A DNA stretch of 64,000 nucleotides from Robiginitalea myxolifaciens. Its GTDB lineage: Bacteria; Bacteroidota; Bacteroidia; Flavobacteriales; Flavobacteriaceae. Location: positions 523,240 through 587,239 of the forward strand of contig NZ_FOYQ01000001.1 in NCBI RefSeq assembly GCF_900115205.1. Reading direction: 5' to 3'. Below the pieces are notes generated by a model. It searched no databases. It was not told the origin of the DNA and saw only the letters and a program-made list of their open reading frames with translations. Positions 42,294-51,763 of the stretch are shown here, piece after piece. Positions within the stretch are counted from its first letter, which is position 1; the number at the start of each line of letters is the position of its first letter. The position numbers and the translations under genes are program-made.

Positions 42294-43532
42294 TTATTCG
42301 GAAACCTCCTCGCTTGTGAAACCCAGGACCTCCAGGTCCTTCCAGAAGTCCGGATAGGATTTGGACACTACCCCGGCATCTTCGAAACTCAGGGGGGCTA
42401 CCATGGCTAGCGGAGCAAAGGCCATAGCCATCCGGTGATCGTTATAGGTAGCAATACGCTTATCGGAAAGCATCTGATGTTCGGGTTTCAGATAGAGGGA
42501 GCGATCGGTAACCCGAATGCTTCCTCCTAATTTGGTAATCTCATTATACAGCGCCTGAAGGCGATCGGTCTCCTTGATTTTCAGGGTGTGCAACCCGGTG
42601 AGGTCACATCCGATCCCCAGACCAAAACAACAGGCGACCAGCGTCTGGGCCAAATCGGGGGTCTGAATCAGGTTGTGTTTTATTTTAGGTGGAAGCGGTT
42701 CATCTCCTTTGCTTAGGGTAATCCGATCGGCTTCGAAGGAGGTATGCACCCCTAGGGGTTTAAAAAGGTCTACAAGGGCGCTGTCGCCCTGCAGGGAATC
42801 CTCCCTATAGAAACGCAGTGTAATACGGGTGCCCGGTTCGCTCAGGGCCACAATACTGTAATAGTAAGATGCCGAGCTCCAGTCCGATTCTACGGTGATT
42901 TGCCGCTCGCCGCTTATGCTTTGCGCCGGAGCAATCGAAATTTGGTTCCCTGTAAAAGAATTCTGTATGCCCAGGCGCTTGAGCAGGCCCAGGGTCATAT
43001 GGATATAGGGCATGGAAGTGATGTTCCCCTCCAGGGTCAATTCCAGACCTTCCGGGAGGCTGGGGCCAATCAAGATCAGTGCCGAGATATACTGGCTGCT
43101 GACCGACGCGGGCATGGTAACCCGCGGGCCTTTAAGGTGCTGTCCCTTAATGCGTAAGGGAGGGCAACCTTTCTTGCCTTCATAGGTGATTTCTGCACCG
43201 AGATCCTTTAAGGCATCCACAAGAATTTCAAGCGGCCGCTGTCGCATGCGCTCTGAGCCGGTCAGCACCACTTCCCTTCCTGCCCGACTGGCAAAATAGG
43301 CCGTTAAAAAACGCATGGCCGTACCCGCATGGTGGATATCTACGAGTGCCCCATCTGAAGCTAAACCCTGCTGCATTACCTGGGCGTCGTCGGAATTCGA
43401 AATATTGTCGATTTCCAACTCGGGAAACAAGGCTTGCAGCAGCAAAAGACGGTTGGTTTCACTCTTGGATCCGGTAACGGTCAATTCCGCGTTGAGCCTT
43501 TTATTTGAAGGGCCTGAAAGCTTGAGATTCAC
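42294..43532 (-). CDS. aroA: 3-phosphoshikimate 1-carboxyvinyltransferase (EPSP synthase)
   Basis: The 412-residue enzyme has the two-domain EPSP synthase fold. Recognisable parts are LTVTGSKSETNRLLLLQAL with the phosphate-binding Lys, DIHHAGTAMRFLTAYFA, PASVSSQYISALILIGPSL and the late KIKETDRLQALYNEITKLGG with TYNDHRMAMAFAPLA. It makes EPSP in the shikimate pathway. The usual LGNAGTAMR loop is IHHAGTAMR here, so the glyphosate-site Gly is replaced, which may alter inhibitor sensitivity. It lies 36 bp after the MazG-like gene. Confidence 0.94.
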   Translation of the reverse strand: MNLKLSGPSNKRLNAELTVTGSKSETNRLLLLQALFPELEIDNISNSDDAQVMQQGLASDGALVDIHHAGTAMRFLTAYFASRAGREVVLTGSERMRQRPLEILVDALKDLGAEITYEGKKGCPPLRIKGQHLKGPRVTMPASVSSQYISALILIGPSLPEGLELTLEGNITSMPYIHMTLGLLKRLGIQNSFTGNQISIAPAQSISGERQITVESDWSSASYYYSIVALSEPGTRITLRFYREDSLQGDSALVDLFKPLGVHTSFEADRITLSKGDEPLPPKIKHNLIQTPDLAQTLVACCFGLGIGCDLTGLHTLKIKETDRLQALYNEITKLGGSIRVTDRSLYLKPEHQMLSDKRIATYNDHRMAMAFAPLAMVAPLSFEDAGVVSKSYPDFWKDLEVLGFTSEEVSE

Positions 43533-43568
43533 AGGAAGATGCTTAAAAGGAAAAAGCCCAAATATAAT

Positions 43569-43895
43569 CTATTTGAGCTTCTTGTTTTGTTGGTGCCGAT
43601 CCTTGTCGCGGCGGGTTTTTAACTCCAGTTTCCGGTCAAAAGCAGCTTCCAGGTCAATACCGGTCTGATTGGCCAGGCAAAGCACGACAAACACGACATC
43701 GGCGAGTTCCTCTCCCAGGTCTTTATCCTTGTCCGATTCCTTTTCGCTTTGTTCGCCATAACGGCGTGCGATTATCCGCGCTACCTCCCCGACCTCCTCG
43801 GTAAGCTGCGCCATATTGGTCAGCTCGTTAAAGTATCGGACGCCATGGGCTTTTATCCAATCATCTACCGCCTGTTGTGCTCCCTTGAGATCCAT
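43569..43895 (-). CDS. MazG-like nucleotide pyrophosphohydrolase
   Basis: The 108-residue protein has the all-alpha NTP pyrophosphatase motifs LTEEVGEVARII (Glu-Glu-x2-Glu) and GEELADVVFVVLCLAN (Glu-x2-Asp), which bind magnesium. It probably hydrolyses non-canonical or excess nucleoside triphosphates. The end is strongly basic (RRDKDRHQQNKKLK). The start overlaps the end of the DUF3857 gene at 43861 by 35 nt. Confidence 0.88.
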   Translation of the reverse strand: MDLKGAQQAVDDWIKAHGVRYFNELTNMAQLTEEVGEVARIIARRYGEQSEKESDKDKDLGEELADVVFVVLCLANQTGIDLEAAFDRKLELKTRRDKDRHQQNKKLK

Positions 43896-45852
43896 TGGCT
43901 GTGGTTTTTGTCAAAACTACTTGTTCCGACTCTTTTTCCACAATCTGACGGAAGAATTCTTTCATAATCCCGTATTGCTCTGCTGGAATACTGGCCTGAT
44001 CCAGGCTAATAGAGACATTCAGACTTACTGCCGCCCCGCGTTGCCTGGCGACAAATTTGAAACTTCCCATATTGTTGGGAAGTCCCATACTCACAGATTC
44101 GGGGAGTTGTGCCACCTGATAGCCTTCAGGAATCTGGACATTGACAATAAAGCTGTCCTGCCATGGAAATCCAAAATCCATGGGATACTCCCGCTTATCG
44201 GATTTCAGGGGATTCTCATCCTGGGCCAGAAAAAATAAAGGGCTGAACAGGATTTTATCGCCAACGACCTGGCTTACATCCTCGGCATAGACTGTAAAAC
44301 TTTCCTCCAGTGGTTTTTCGGTTTCCGCGGCGCCACCCAGCGTGAAGTCCGATATTTCAATATCCCCGTATGCTGCTTCCATCTCGGTGAGGAAATCCTC
44401 CTCAGTACCTTCGTGATAGTCCGAGCGCTCAATCATGGCGTAATGATTGGTAAGTCTTCGTTTTACCTGACCTTCCAGGACGCCATCCTCCGACATACTC
44501 ACGTTCATCATAATCATCTCCACAGCCTTTTCTGTGGGGTTTAAGCCAATGATTTCGGTAGCGCTTTTCTCCGTAAACTTATGCCCCAGCCAATTCAAAG
44601 CCCGAACAGGCAATACACCTACTCCGGAATACTTGTCACTGGCATCCAGCAAATAGGTCTGCCCGCCGATCTCGGCAGCAGCGATTACATAATTAAAACC
44701 TTGCAAGGTGGGAAACAGGGGAATCCCATTATCCCGGGTACTCAATAATACCGGTTGGGTAGGAATTCCGGCGTGGCGCAGCATTGCAATCATCATCAGG
44801 TTGATATCCCCGACATTTCCCTCGCCATCCTTGTACGCTTGCTTTACCCCCTCACTGGCTCCATATCCCCGGGATTCATTCCAACGCACCTTCTTTTTAA
44901 CGAAGGCAAGGATACGTTCCGCGCGCTGCATGGCCGATTCAGCTCCCGCCAACTCGGCGTCCAGCTCGTCTTCAAAATAATTTTTCTTGTCGAGCTCGCT
45001 CCCAAAAGAGCTGCTTTTATAAATGGCATCGGTTACATCTTCCCAGGATTTGGCAAAGCTCTCGTACTCCCTGCCAGGAATTTCCAGGGAAACAATTTCG
45101 ACTTTGACCGCATCGCGATAGTTATCCATATTCGTGACAAAGGGCTCCTTTTTCAAGGGCTGAATATTGGTCAGGTCGTAGATGATCTTGGTTTCATCCA
45201 ACCCCAGGGTATTGTTGAAAGTCGTTTCTGTCTTGGGGGGATAATAGCCCGTGCCCTTGGTGCGGATCCGATACTTGAAATACTCAATGATCCTCAGGCT
45301 GGAATGCAATTGCCGGGTCGGGATGTCCTGTTGAAATACAAACTCATCAATGCTGGAAAAGAACGGAGAAGTAATCTTGTAGGTAAGGTCTATTACCGTT
45401 CCTTCCTTTACGTCGGGGAAGCTGATCTTGACCTCATCCAGGTAATCGTTGTAATCCGTTTCAAAGATCTGATCCTTTTCGAGCTTGGTCTTTTCAACAC
45501 CTTTAGCCCCCAGATTAAAGGCAAATCCCTTTACATTCCCGAGCATTTCCTTGGTGCTCCCCGATTTGTAGAGGCGAATGGTCCGCGTAGCGTATTCCAA
45601 CCCAGCCTTGTCATAAATTTTAATGCGTTCGTGGATCTGGGTGATCAGACTCAGCCCGCTTCCCTGATAATAATTTATATAGGAATTCCGGGAGCGATAC
45701 AGAAATTCCGCCGAAGCGTTCGGGGCAATTTCACTGGCCGTGGCTTCTAATTCTGCCTTATCTACCTTCCCAAATTTTATTTCTTGGGCAGTAAGCGGCA
45801 ACACAGCTGCCAGCATTAATACGGAGATTGCTTTCTTAATCGGTTTTTTCAT
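43861..45852 (-). CDS. DUF3857/transglutaminase-like secreted protein lacking the catalytic cysteine
   Basis: The 663-residue protein has a Sec signal (about 1-22, ending LTAQ), a DUF3857 domain (about 50-250) and a transglutaminase-like core (about 305-400). At the site where the paralogue at 45849 has FGDCKG, this one has GNVGDI, so Val 347 replaces the nucleophilic Cys. A C-terminal domain of about 200 residues follows. It is probably a periplasmic, non-catalytic protein. The gene overlaps its paralogue by 4 nt (ATGA), and the two probably work together. Function unknown. Confidence 0.8.
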   Translation of the reverse strand: MKKPIKKAISVLMLAAVLPLTAQEIKFGKVDKAELEATASEIAPNASAEFLYRSRNSYINYYQGSGLSLITQIHERIKIYDKAGLEYATRTIRLYKSGSTKEMLGNVKGFAFNLGAKGVEKTKLEKDQIFETDYNDYLDEVKISFPDVKEGTVIDLTYKITSPFFSSIDEFVFQQDIPTRQLHSSLRIIEYFKYRIRTKGTGYYPPKTETTFNNTLGLDETKIIYDLTNIQPLKKEPFVTNMDNYRDAVKVEIVSLEIPGREYESFAKSWEDVTDAIYKSSSFGSELDKKNYFEDELDAELAGAESAMQRAERILAFVKKKVRWNESRGYGASEGVKQAYKDGEGNVGDINLMMIAMLRHAGIPTQPVLLSTRDNGIPLFPTLQGFNYVIAAAEIGGQTYLLDASDKYSGVGVLPVRALNWLGHKFTEKSATEIIGLNPTEKAVEMIMMNVSMSEDGVLEGQVKRRLTNHYAMIERSDYHEGTEEDFLTEMEAAYGDIEISDFTLGGAAETEKPLEESFTVYAEDVSQVVGDKILFSPLFFLAQDENPLKSDKREYPMDFGFPWQDSFIVNVQIPEGYQVAQLPESVSMGLPNNMGSFKFVARQRGAAVSLNVSISLDQASIPAEQYGIMKEFFRQIVEKESEQVVLTKTTANGSQGSTTGGR

Positions 45853-47780
45853 TTGGGTTGTAATAAAAGGTTGATGTTTTCGGCCCGAGCCACTTCCCTA
45901 CGGAAGTTTCGATAATCGGAATACCTGTTTTTGGCATACTGCCCCGGAGCGAGTTCCAGACTGCGCTGGTAACCAATTTCTCGTTCTGAGATTCGGATGA
46001 TCTCCATTTGATATTTCCCGAAATCGCTGTCAATAGTAACGGGTTCCGGGATTTCCGGAAGTACGTAACCCTCCGGGAGTTCTATAACGAATTCGGCCTT
46101 GTGCAAATACCCGCGGGGCACTTCAAAAGGCAATTGACGATTTCGGTACCGATTGGGCACACTTAGGTGCCGGTCTACGGTATTGGGTTTAAAGAAAAGG
46201 TCATTACCCGCCTGGGACAAATAATCCAGCACAGCCACCTCCATCTTTTCCCCAAAACGAACAGAATCCTTTTGGTTGTACCAGGCGACCTCGGAAATCT
46301 TGATGCCATTGAGGTAATCCCAGTAATTTTTGTAATAAGTGTCCCGCCGTTCTTCCGAAAAGTCCCGCATCGACAGACGTTGATCGTATTCCACGCCTTC
46401 GCTCAGGATTCCTACCTCCCCTTTTAGGGAACCATCAGTAGCCAGGGCAAGTTTGGCCTTAACAAGGCGTAGATTCTCGGCTCCGTTGTAGGCCGGAGTA
46501 TGTTTGAGGTATCCACCCTTGGGATCGAGGACCAACACCTTGCGGTCGTCCGTAAAATCCCCCAGGAAATTAAAGGGCATGGTTTGGCTGGTACACTCCA
46601 GCCATATCTCATCCTGCTCCAGGGGTACATTGAGAATCACATGATTTCCCTGCATGGAGGCAAAGTCGGCTTCCATATCGCGCTTTTCCGCACCGGCCCA
46701 TACCACGCAGTAATTCGAGGGAATGCCCTGGGAATTCAGCAGTGCCTTGGTATAGTTCGTAAGTCCTTTACAATCGCCGAATTTATCTTTATCGACATCT
46801 GCTGCACTTATGGGCATCCAACCTCCGATACCCAACTGAACGCTGATGTAGCGGGTGTTGTCCTGTACATACTGGTAGATGCGCTTAACCTTCTCCCTCG
46901 GGTCGGTGATCCCTTCCAGCATTTGACTCACTTCAGCCACGGTTTCCGGGGGAAGCTGATCGCGGTTTTCAATCAGGTTGTGATACTGCCAGCGTCCCAT
47001 TGAAGTCCAGTCTGTTGCCGAACCATCCACACCCTCCAGATGAAATTCATTGAGGGATACCAGGAGTTGAGGCGCAAAGGCCCGATATACAGGGCTCATC
47101 TCCTCTGCTTCAAAGGGAGGGATATTTTTCAGCCGATACTGCAATAGCCGTCCTGAACTGTTATTTTCGATGGCAAAGCCTTCAAAATTTTTCTCCTTGA
47201 TCCGGAAGGGAATCTGCCCGTCGATTTCAAGTTCAAAGCTGCTGTTTACCAAACCGACCCCGTAGCCCGATAAAGGTGACCAGGCTGGTATGAATGCGGT
47301 ATTGCTGGTATTGAACTCATAGCTAAACACCACCGTATAAGGATATCTCGGAGCAGTGTAGCTAAAATACTTAAGCCGGGTATCGGTAATAACACTGAAG
47401 CCGTCCACGGCAGCCTGATCGATGAAATCCCGGGATTTAATTTTTTCGATAAGGGATCCGTTTCCATCGTAAATCTCGGCCTGTAGGTTGCTGAGGGATC
47501 TCGAGTCGTCGTAGAAGGCAACCCGCTCCACATCGTATTCCCCCTGTTCATTAAAAACTGTAACGGCTTTAAAGAAGGAGCCTTCTGCCCGATCAGGGCT
47601 GAGGATTTTCATTTGATGCCGCTCTTTGAGAATCACCGCGTCGGCTCCGGAAACCAGGCTATCGGGTAACTGGCTGGCCTGATACAGGTTTCCCTGGCTG
47701 AAACCTGCCCAGGGCAGGAGCAGTAAAAGGAATAATAATCGGGGGGTCAAAATTTGGGTTGGGTTAGGCTGCAAAAACAT
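45849..47780 (-). CDS. DUF3857/transglutaminase-like secreted protein
   Basis: The 643-residue protein has a hydrophobic signal (about 12-28, ending GFSQG), a DUF3857 domain (about 50-250) and a transglutaminase-like core. The core has Cys 337 in FGDCKGLTNYTKALL and the His in GNHVILNV, so the catalytic pair appears intact. The preceding WMPISAADVDKDKFGDCKG is typical of the family. The substrate is unknown, and such proteins occur widely in Bacteroidota. It is the first of two overlapping paralogues. Confidence 0.82.
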   Translation of the reverse strand: MFLQPNPTQILTPRLLFLLLLLPWAGFSQGNLYQASQLPDSLVSGADAVILKERHQMKILSPDRAEGSFFKAVTVFNEQGEYDVERVAFYDDSRSLSNLQAEIYDGNGSLIEKIKSRDFIDQAAVDGFSVITDTRLKYFSYTAPRYPYTVVFSYEFNTSNTAFIPAWSPLSGYGVGLVNSSFELEIDGQIPFRIKEKNFEGFAIENNSSGRLLQYRLKNIPPFEAEEMSPVYRAFAPQLLVSLNEFHLEGVDGSATDWTSMGRWQYHNLIENRDQLPPETVAEVSQMLEGITDPREKVKRIYQYVQDNTRYISVQLGIGGWMPISAADVDKDKFGDCKGLTNYTKALLNSQGIPSNYCVVWAGAEKRDMEADFASMQGNHVILNVPLEQDEIWLECTSQTMPFNFLGDFTDDRKVLVLDPKGGYLKHTPAYNGAENLRLVKAKLALATDGSLKGEVGILSEGVEYDQRLSMRDFSEERRDTYYKNYWDYLNGIKISEVAWYNQKDSVRFGEKMEVAVLDYLSQAGNDLFFKPNTVDRHLSVPNRYRNRQLPFEVPRGYLHKAEFVIELPEGYVLPEIPEPVTIDSDFGKYQMEIIRISEREIGYQRSLELAPGQYAKNRYSDYRNFRREVARAENINLLLQPK

Positions 47781-47883
47781 TCGGTTAGACGGCCTGGCGG
47801 CCTGAAATACTAACGTAAATATGCTATTTTTCTTACAATCTCCGAGCGATTATCGATCAAATCAAAGAATTGTCCGTAAAGTG

Positions 47884-48336
47884 CTATTCGCGGTTTCGGC
47901 TGTCGATCCAAATGGTCACCGGCCCATCGTTGGTAAGACTTACTTTCATGTCGGCACCAAAGGCTCCGGTGCCGACTGGTTTCCCGATCAGGGCTTCCAT
48001 ATCGGAAACAAAGGCTTCGTATTGGGGTATGGCTTCCTCGGGACCGGCAGCTTTGATATAGGAAGGACGGTTGCCTTTCTTCGTTGCGGCCAGGAGGGTA
48101 AACTGGCTTACCACAATGAGGTCCCCTCCGGTATCGAGCAGCGAATGATTCATAACCCCATCCGGATCATTGAAAATTCTTAGGTTAGCCACTTTACGGG
48201 CCAGCCACTCCCGGTCCGCTGCAGTGTCCCCTTCAGCAACACCCAACAATACGAGTAATCCGGGACCTATGGCGCTTACCGTTGTTCCCTCAATGACCAC
48301 ACTGGCCTGGCTTACCCGCTGAATTAGTGCTCTCAT
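47884..48336 (-). CDS. dtd: D-aminoacyl-tRNA deacylase Dtd
   Basis: The 150-residue protein starts MRALIQRVSQASV, as usual for Dtd, and has the active-site SQFTL motif in VVSQFTLLA and the cis-Gly-Pro motif in TNDGPVTIWIDS. It removes D-amino acids (and glycine) mischarged on tRNA. The gene lies 30 bp after rsgA on the same strand. Confidence 0.96.
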   Translation of the reverse strand: MRALIQRVSQASVVIEGTTVSAIGPGLLVLLGVAEGDTAADREWLARKVANLRIFNDPDGVMNHSLLDTGGDLIVVSQFTLLAATKKGNRPSYIKAAGPEEAIPQYEAFVSDMEALIGKPVGTGAFGADMKVSLTNDGPVTIWIDSRNRE

Positions 48337-48366
48337 TTGTTTGCCTTTCCTGTACTTCCAGATTAA

Positions 48367-49317
48367 TCAGGTCTCCTGGAAGGGATCCTGGCGATAGGTA
48401 TCGTCTTCTTCAGTTATAATCTGCACATAGGACCGATACCGGCTCATAGCCAATTCCCCGGATTCCAAGGCTTCCTTGACGGCGCACTTGGGCTCGTCCA
48501 GGTGAAGGCAATTGTTAAACTTGCACTCCCCCTTGAGGGCGAAGATTTCCGGAAAGTAATCTCCGATTTCCTCCACCTCCATATCCACTAGCCCGAAACC
48601 TTTAATTCCCGGGGTATCGATAATGCGTCCCCCGAAGCTCAAATCATACATCTGGGCGAAGGTGGTGGTGTGCTGTCCCTGGCGATGTGTTTCGGATATT
48701 TCAGAGGTTTTCAAATCCAACTCCGGGGCCAGGCGATTGATCAGGGTAGACTTCCCTACACCGGAGTGCCCGGCAAACATGGATGTCTGATCTACCATCA
48801 TGGCTTTGACCCGGTCTACGTGCTTCCCGGATTTAGCCGAAATCGCAAGGCAGTCATAGCCGATTTCCCGGTAGAGTCCCATCAGATAGGCAATTTCGTC
48901 CTTGTCTTCCTCGCTGGCGACATCGGTTTTATTAAATAGCAGGGTACAGGGAATTTCATAAGCCTCGGCAGTGGCCAGAAAACGATCGATAAAAATCGTG
49001 TAAGTCTTGGGATTATCCAGGGTTATCAGTAAAAATACCCGGTCAATATTAGCCGCGATAATATGCGTCTGGGCAGAGAGTTTAACTGATTTACGGATAA
49101 TATAATTCTGCCGTTCCAGGATTTCATCAATATGGCCAACGGTTTCATCGCCCAGGGTTTCCAAGCGGAAGCGCACCTGGTCGCCAACAGCTATCGGATT
49201 GGTGCTTTTAATACCTTCTATTCGGAAACGCCCTTTAATCCTGCAATCGTAGAATTGGCCATCTTCGGCTTTCACCTGATACCAGCTTCCTGTCGATTTA
49301 TAAACTATTCCCTGCAT
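48367..49317 (-). CDS. rsgA: Ribosome small-subunit GTPase RsgA
   Basis: From the ATG at 49317 the protein has 316 residues and starts MQGIVYKSTGSWYQVKAEDG, an OB fold. The GTPase motifs are in circularly permuted order: G4 FNKTD, then G1 GHSGVGKSTLIN, then G3 DTPG. The zinc site CKFNNCLHLDEPKC is complete. It checks late 30S assembly. Ten upstream codons in the same frame lack the family pattern and are left out. Confidence 0.96.
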   Translation of the reverse strand: MQGIVYKSTGSWYQVKAEDGQFYDCRIKGRFRIEGIKSTNPIAVGDQVRFRLETLGDETVGHIDEILERQNYIIRKSVKLSAQTHIIAANIDRVFLLITLDNPKTYTIFIDRFLATAEAYEIPCTLLFNKTDVASEEDKDEIAYLMGLYREIGYDCLAISAKSGKHVDRVKAMMVDQTSMFAGHSGVGKSTLINRLAPELDLKTSEISETHRQGQHTTTFAQMYDLSFGGRIIDTPGIKGFGLVDMEVEEIGDYFPEIFALKGECKFNNCLHLDEPKCAVKEALESGELAMSRYRSYVQIITEEDDTYRQDPFQET

Positions 49318-49401
49318 TTGATACGTTGCGGCTTCGCAAAATAACAATTAATGGTTAACGTTGTAGTCGTAAAATAACCAACATTATCAAACCCAGAAAT
49401 T

Positions 49402-49842
49402 ATGAGAAGTTTACTTGTACTTGCCCTGATCTTAACACTATCGGTCGCTGACCTGAGCGCGCAAACCTACAAAGTCATAACTAGTGTGGAATCTATCGTA
49501 CCCAATGGTTTGGGGCGTTCGCGAATTGTCAATGCCCTGGAGGATAAAGACTATAAAGAATTCACATCTGTCCAGACTGAAGATGATAAAACCCGGAATA
49601 AATCTGATAGAAGTGAAATCCGAGTAAAGAATTTTGAAGAAACTAAACTTCTGAACTTCTATAATATTGGTGGAATCCGCTTTCAGAATATCGCCGCCAA
49701 CGATGCCCTGATCTCTTCTATGATTAATACTATGATCTCTGAAGGCTGGGAACTTGTATTTGTGACCAGCGCTGTTGAAAGTGAAGGCGGTAAAGGAGAT
49801 GGACAGGGAATCTTCATTACCCGCTACATCTTCAGAAAATAA
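49402..49842 (+). CDS. Secreted protein of unknown function
   Basis: The 146-residue protein has a clear Sec signal (MRSLLVLALILTLSVADLSA) and a mature part of about 125 residues. Its end ISEGWELVFVTSAVESE followed by IFITRYIFRK resembles small DUF4177-like domains, in which a strand follows a helix with a GWE motif. I do not recognise a specific family. It stands alone and is divergent from rsgA, with its own strong terminator. Confidence 0.7.
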   Translation: MRSLLVLALILTLSVADLSAQTYKVITSVESIVPNGLGRSRIVNALEDKDYKEFTSVQTEDDKTRNKSDRSEIRVKNFEETKLLNFYNIGGIRFQNIAANDALISSMINTMISEGWELVFVTSAVESEGGKGDGQGIFITRYIFRK

Positions 49843-49879
49843 CAATCGCGGTAGCGCAAAACAAGCACTGCGAAACAAA

Positions 49880-49915
49880 AAACCCGGAGCCTTGCCGCTC
49901 CGGGTTTCTTTTTTT
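49880..49915 (+). terminator. Intrinsic terminator after the secreted protein gene
   Basis: AAACCCGGAGC and GCTCCGGGTTT form an 11-bp stem around CTTGCC, followed by TCTTTTTTT. A run of A on the other side lets it also serve the convergent GIN-domain gene. Confidence 0.9.
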
Positions 49916-49928
49916 GGGGTAAAACAGC

Positions 49929-50606
49929 TTAGTCCCTAATATAGATACGACCCCCAAAAATCTGATCTTTCCGCACTTCTTCTGGATTGCCGTAAACATA
50001 GACATCCCCTCCGGCGCGAATTTCAATATCGACCGCCTGGGCCGCGAATAATTCCGCCTCTCCCCCGGCAGAAATCCGGATGTTGCTGTATTCAGTATGC
50101 AGTTCCCGGCCTTCAAAGATGCCACCTGTATTGATCCGTATTACCTGGTTGTTGGCCATGCCGGAAGCCTTTACGATTCCACCCGTTACCGCACGAATAT
50201 CGGCATCTTCCACTTCAAGGCCCACACGGATCTCCGCGCCTTCCTGCGCCCGAAGCTCGATACGCTCCTGGCTTATGGTGGAATTAGAAACAATCCGCGC
50301 ACCTTCATTGGCATCGATGACATCCAGATCGGTATAATAGACTTCGATAAAGGTATCTTCCCCGGTGAACTTCTTCTCCAGTTCCATACGCAATTTCAGG
50401 ACCCCATCTGCGTTGGTAAACTTGATATCATAGACATTTTCGCCTTTGATCAGGATCCGGTTTTCATCGGACTGGATCAGGTTTACTTCGATCAGGTCAA
50501 AAACCTTGATTTCGTGAAATTCGCCAACCTCACGGTCTATGGTGCGTTGTGCAAAGCCGGTAGTGGTAGCCAGGAGGAGGACGATGAAGGTTTGTAGTAT
50601 TCTCAT
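49929..50606 (-). CDS. GIN-domain (DUF2807) secreted protein
   Basis: From the ATG at 50606 the protein has 225 residues, with a Sec signal ending TTGFAQ. The mature part is a right-handed beta-solenoid typical of DUF2807: it opens with GEFHEIKVFDLIEVNLIQSD and repeats short strands such as VIDANEGARIVSNSTI and IRISAGGEAELFAAQAVDIEIRAGG. It is probably periplasmic or surface-exposed. Function unknown. A longer frame to 50660 would precede the signal peptide and is rejected. It lies 63 bp after the aromatic operon. Confidence 0.8.
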   Translation of the reverse strand: MRILQTFIVLLLATTTGFAQRTIDREVGEFHEIKVFDLIEVNLIQSDENRILIKGENVYDIKFTNADGVLKLRMELEKKFTGEDTFIEVYYTDLDVIDANEGARIVSNSTISQERIELRAQEGAEIRVGLEVEDADIRAVTGGIVKASGMANNQVIRINTGGIFEGRELHTEYSNIRISAGGEAELFAAQAVDIEIRAGGDVYVYGNPEEVRKDQIFGGRIYIRD

Positions 50607-50669
50607 GATGTTGGATTTATTACATTTTTCATTTTCGATCTCCTTAAAGACTACCCACAACTCCTATTG

Positions 50670-51758
50670 TTACACCTGGGCGTTGATAATTTTCTCCTGG
50701 TGGTTGATAGACTCCTGGTGGATAGCTTTGAACATCCTGAGGACAAATTCCTCGCTCAGGCCATGGGCCTCCCCTTCCAGGATCATACTTCCCAGTATGG
50801 CATTCCACCGACCAGTCTGAAGCACCGCCACGTTACGGGACTTCTTTAATTCCCCGATGGCATCGGATACCTTCATTCTTTTGCCCAGTAAATCGATCAG
50901 TTGGTTGTCCAGAACGTCGATCTGGGCCCGTAGGTTGCTGATGGCGCTGTTGTATTCGGCCTCCTGATCGGTCTCCTTTCGAATCCGCAGGTCGTCCATG
51001 ATCTGAACCAGACGGTCCGGGGTTACCTGTTGAGCGGCATCGCTCCAGGCATTATCGGGATCCCAGTGGGTTTCGATCATGAGTCCGTCAAAATTCAGGT
51101 CAAGAGCGGTCTGGCTTACGTCGAAAATGAGGTCGCGACGACCACTGATATGCGAGGGATCGTTGATCAACGGCAGGTCTGGAAAACGTGTCTGCAATTC
51201 AATGGCCAGCTGCCATTCCGGAATATTCCGGTACTTGGTCTTCTGATAGGTGGAAAATCCGCGGTGGATTACCCCCAGGTTAGGGATATCTGCTTTATAC
51301 AGACGCTCCACGGCCCCAAGCCATAGCGAAAGATCGGGATTGACCGGGTTCTTGATCAGTACAATTTTATCCGTTCCCTGCAGGGCATCGGCGATTTCCT
51401 GAACGATAAAAGGGCTAACGGTAGATCGGGCTCCGATCCAAAGCAAGTCTACATCGTGCTCCAGGGCCAGGTCTACATGGGCTTTGTTGGCGACCTCGGT
51501 CGCGGTTTTAAGTCCTGTTTCCTCCTTGACCTTCTGCAGCCATTTCAGTCCGATGGCACCAACCCCTTCAAAATTGCCCGGGCGGGTACGTGGCTTCCAG
51601 ATCCCGGCCCGATAGTAATTTACATCGGTATCTTTGAGCTGGTGTGCAATCTTCAACACCTGCTCTTCGGTTTCTGCGCTGCAGGGCCCGGCGATAACCA
51701 GGGGGTGCGGTAGGTTCATATCATCCAGCCAACGGCGGAGTTCTTTTGAATTTTCCAT
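50670..51758 (-). CDS. Bifunctional DAHP synthase / chorismate mutase (type II)
   Basis: The 362-residue protein fuses a DAHP synthase of the KDOPS-like type (residues about 1-260: PHPLVIAGPCSAETEEQVL, YRAGIWKPRTRPGNFEG, PLINDPSHISGRRDLI) to a chorismate mutase domain (about 270-360: ISNLRAQIDVLDNQLIDLLGKRMKVSDAIG). It catalyses both the first step of the shikimate pathway and chorismate to prephenate. Fusion often allows feedback inhibition by prephenate or chorismate. It is the last gene of the aromatic operon, 5 bp after tyrA. Confidence 0.95.
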   Translation of the reverse strand: MENSKELRRWLDDMNLPHPLVIAGPCSAETEEQVLKIAHQLKDTDVNYYRAGIWKPRTRPGNFEGVGAIGLKWLQKVKEETGLKTATEVANKAHVDLALEHDVDLLWIGARSTVSPFIVQEIADALQGTDKIVLIKNPVNPDLSLWLGAVERLYKADIPNLGVIHRGFSTYQKTKYRNIPEWQLAIELQTRFPDLPLINDPSHISGRRDLIFDVSQTALDLNFDGLMIETHWDPDNAWSDAAQQVTPDRLVQIMDDLRIRKETDQEAEYNSAISNLRAQIDVLDNQLIDLLGKRMKVSDAIGELKKSRNVAVLQTGRWNAILGSMILEGEAHGLSEEFVLRMFKAIHQESINHQEKIINAQV

Positions 51759-51763
51759 AGTAT

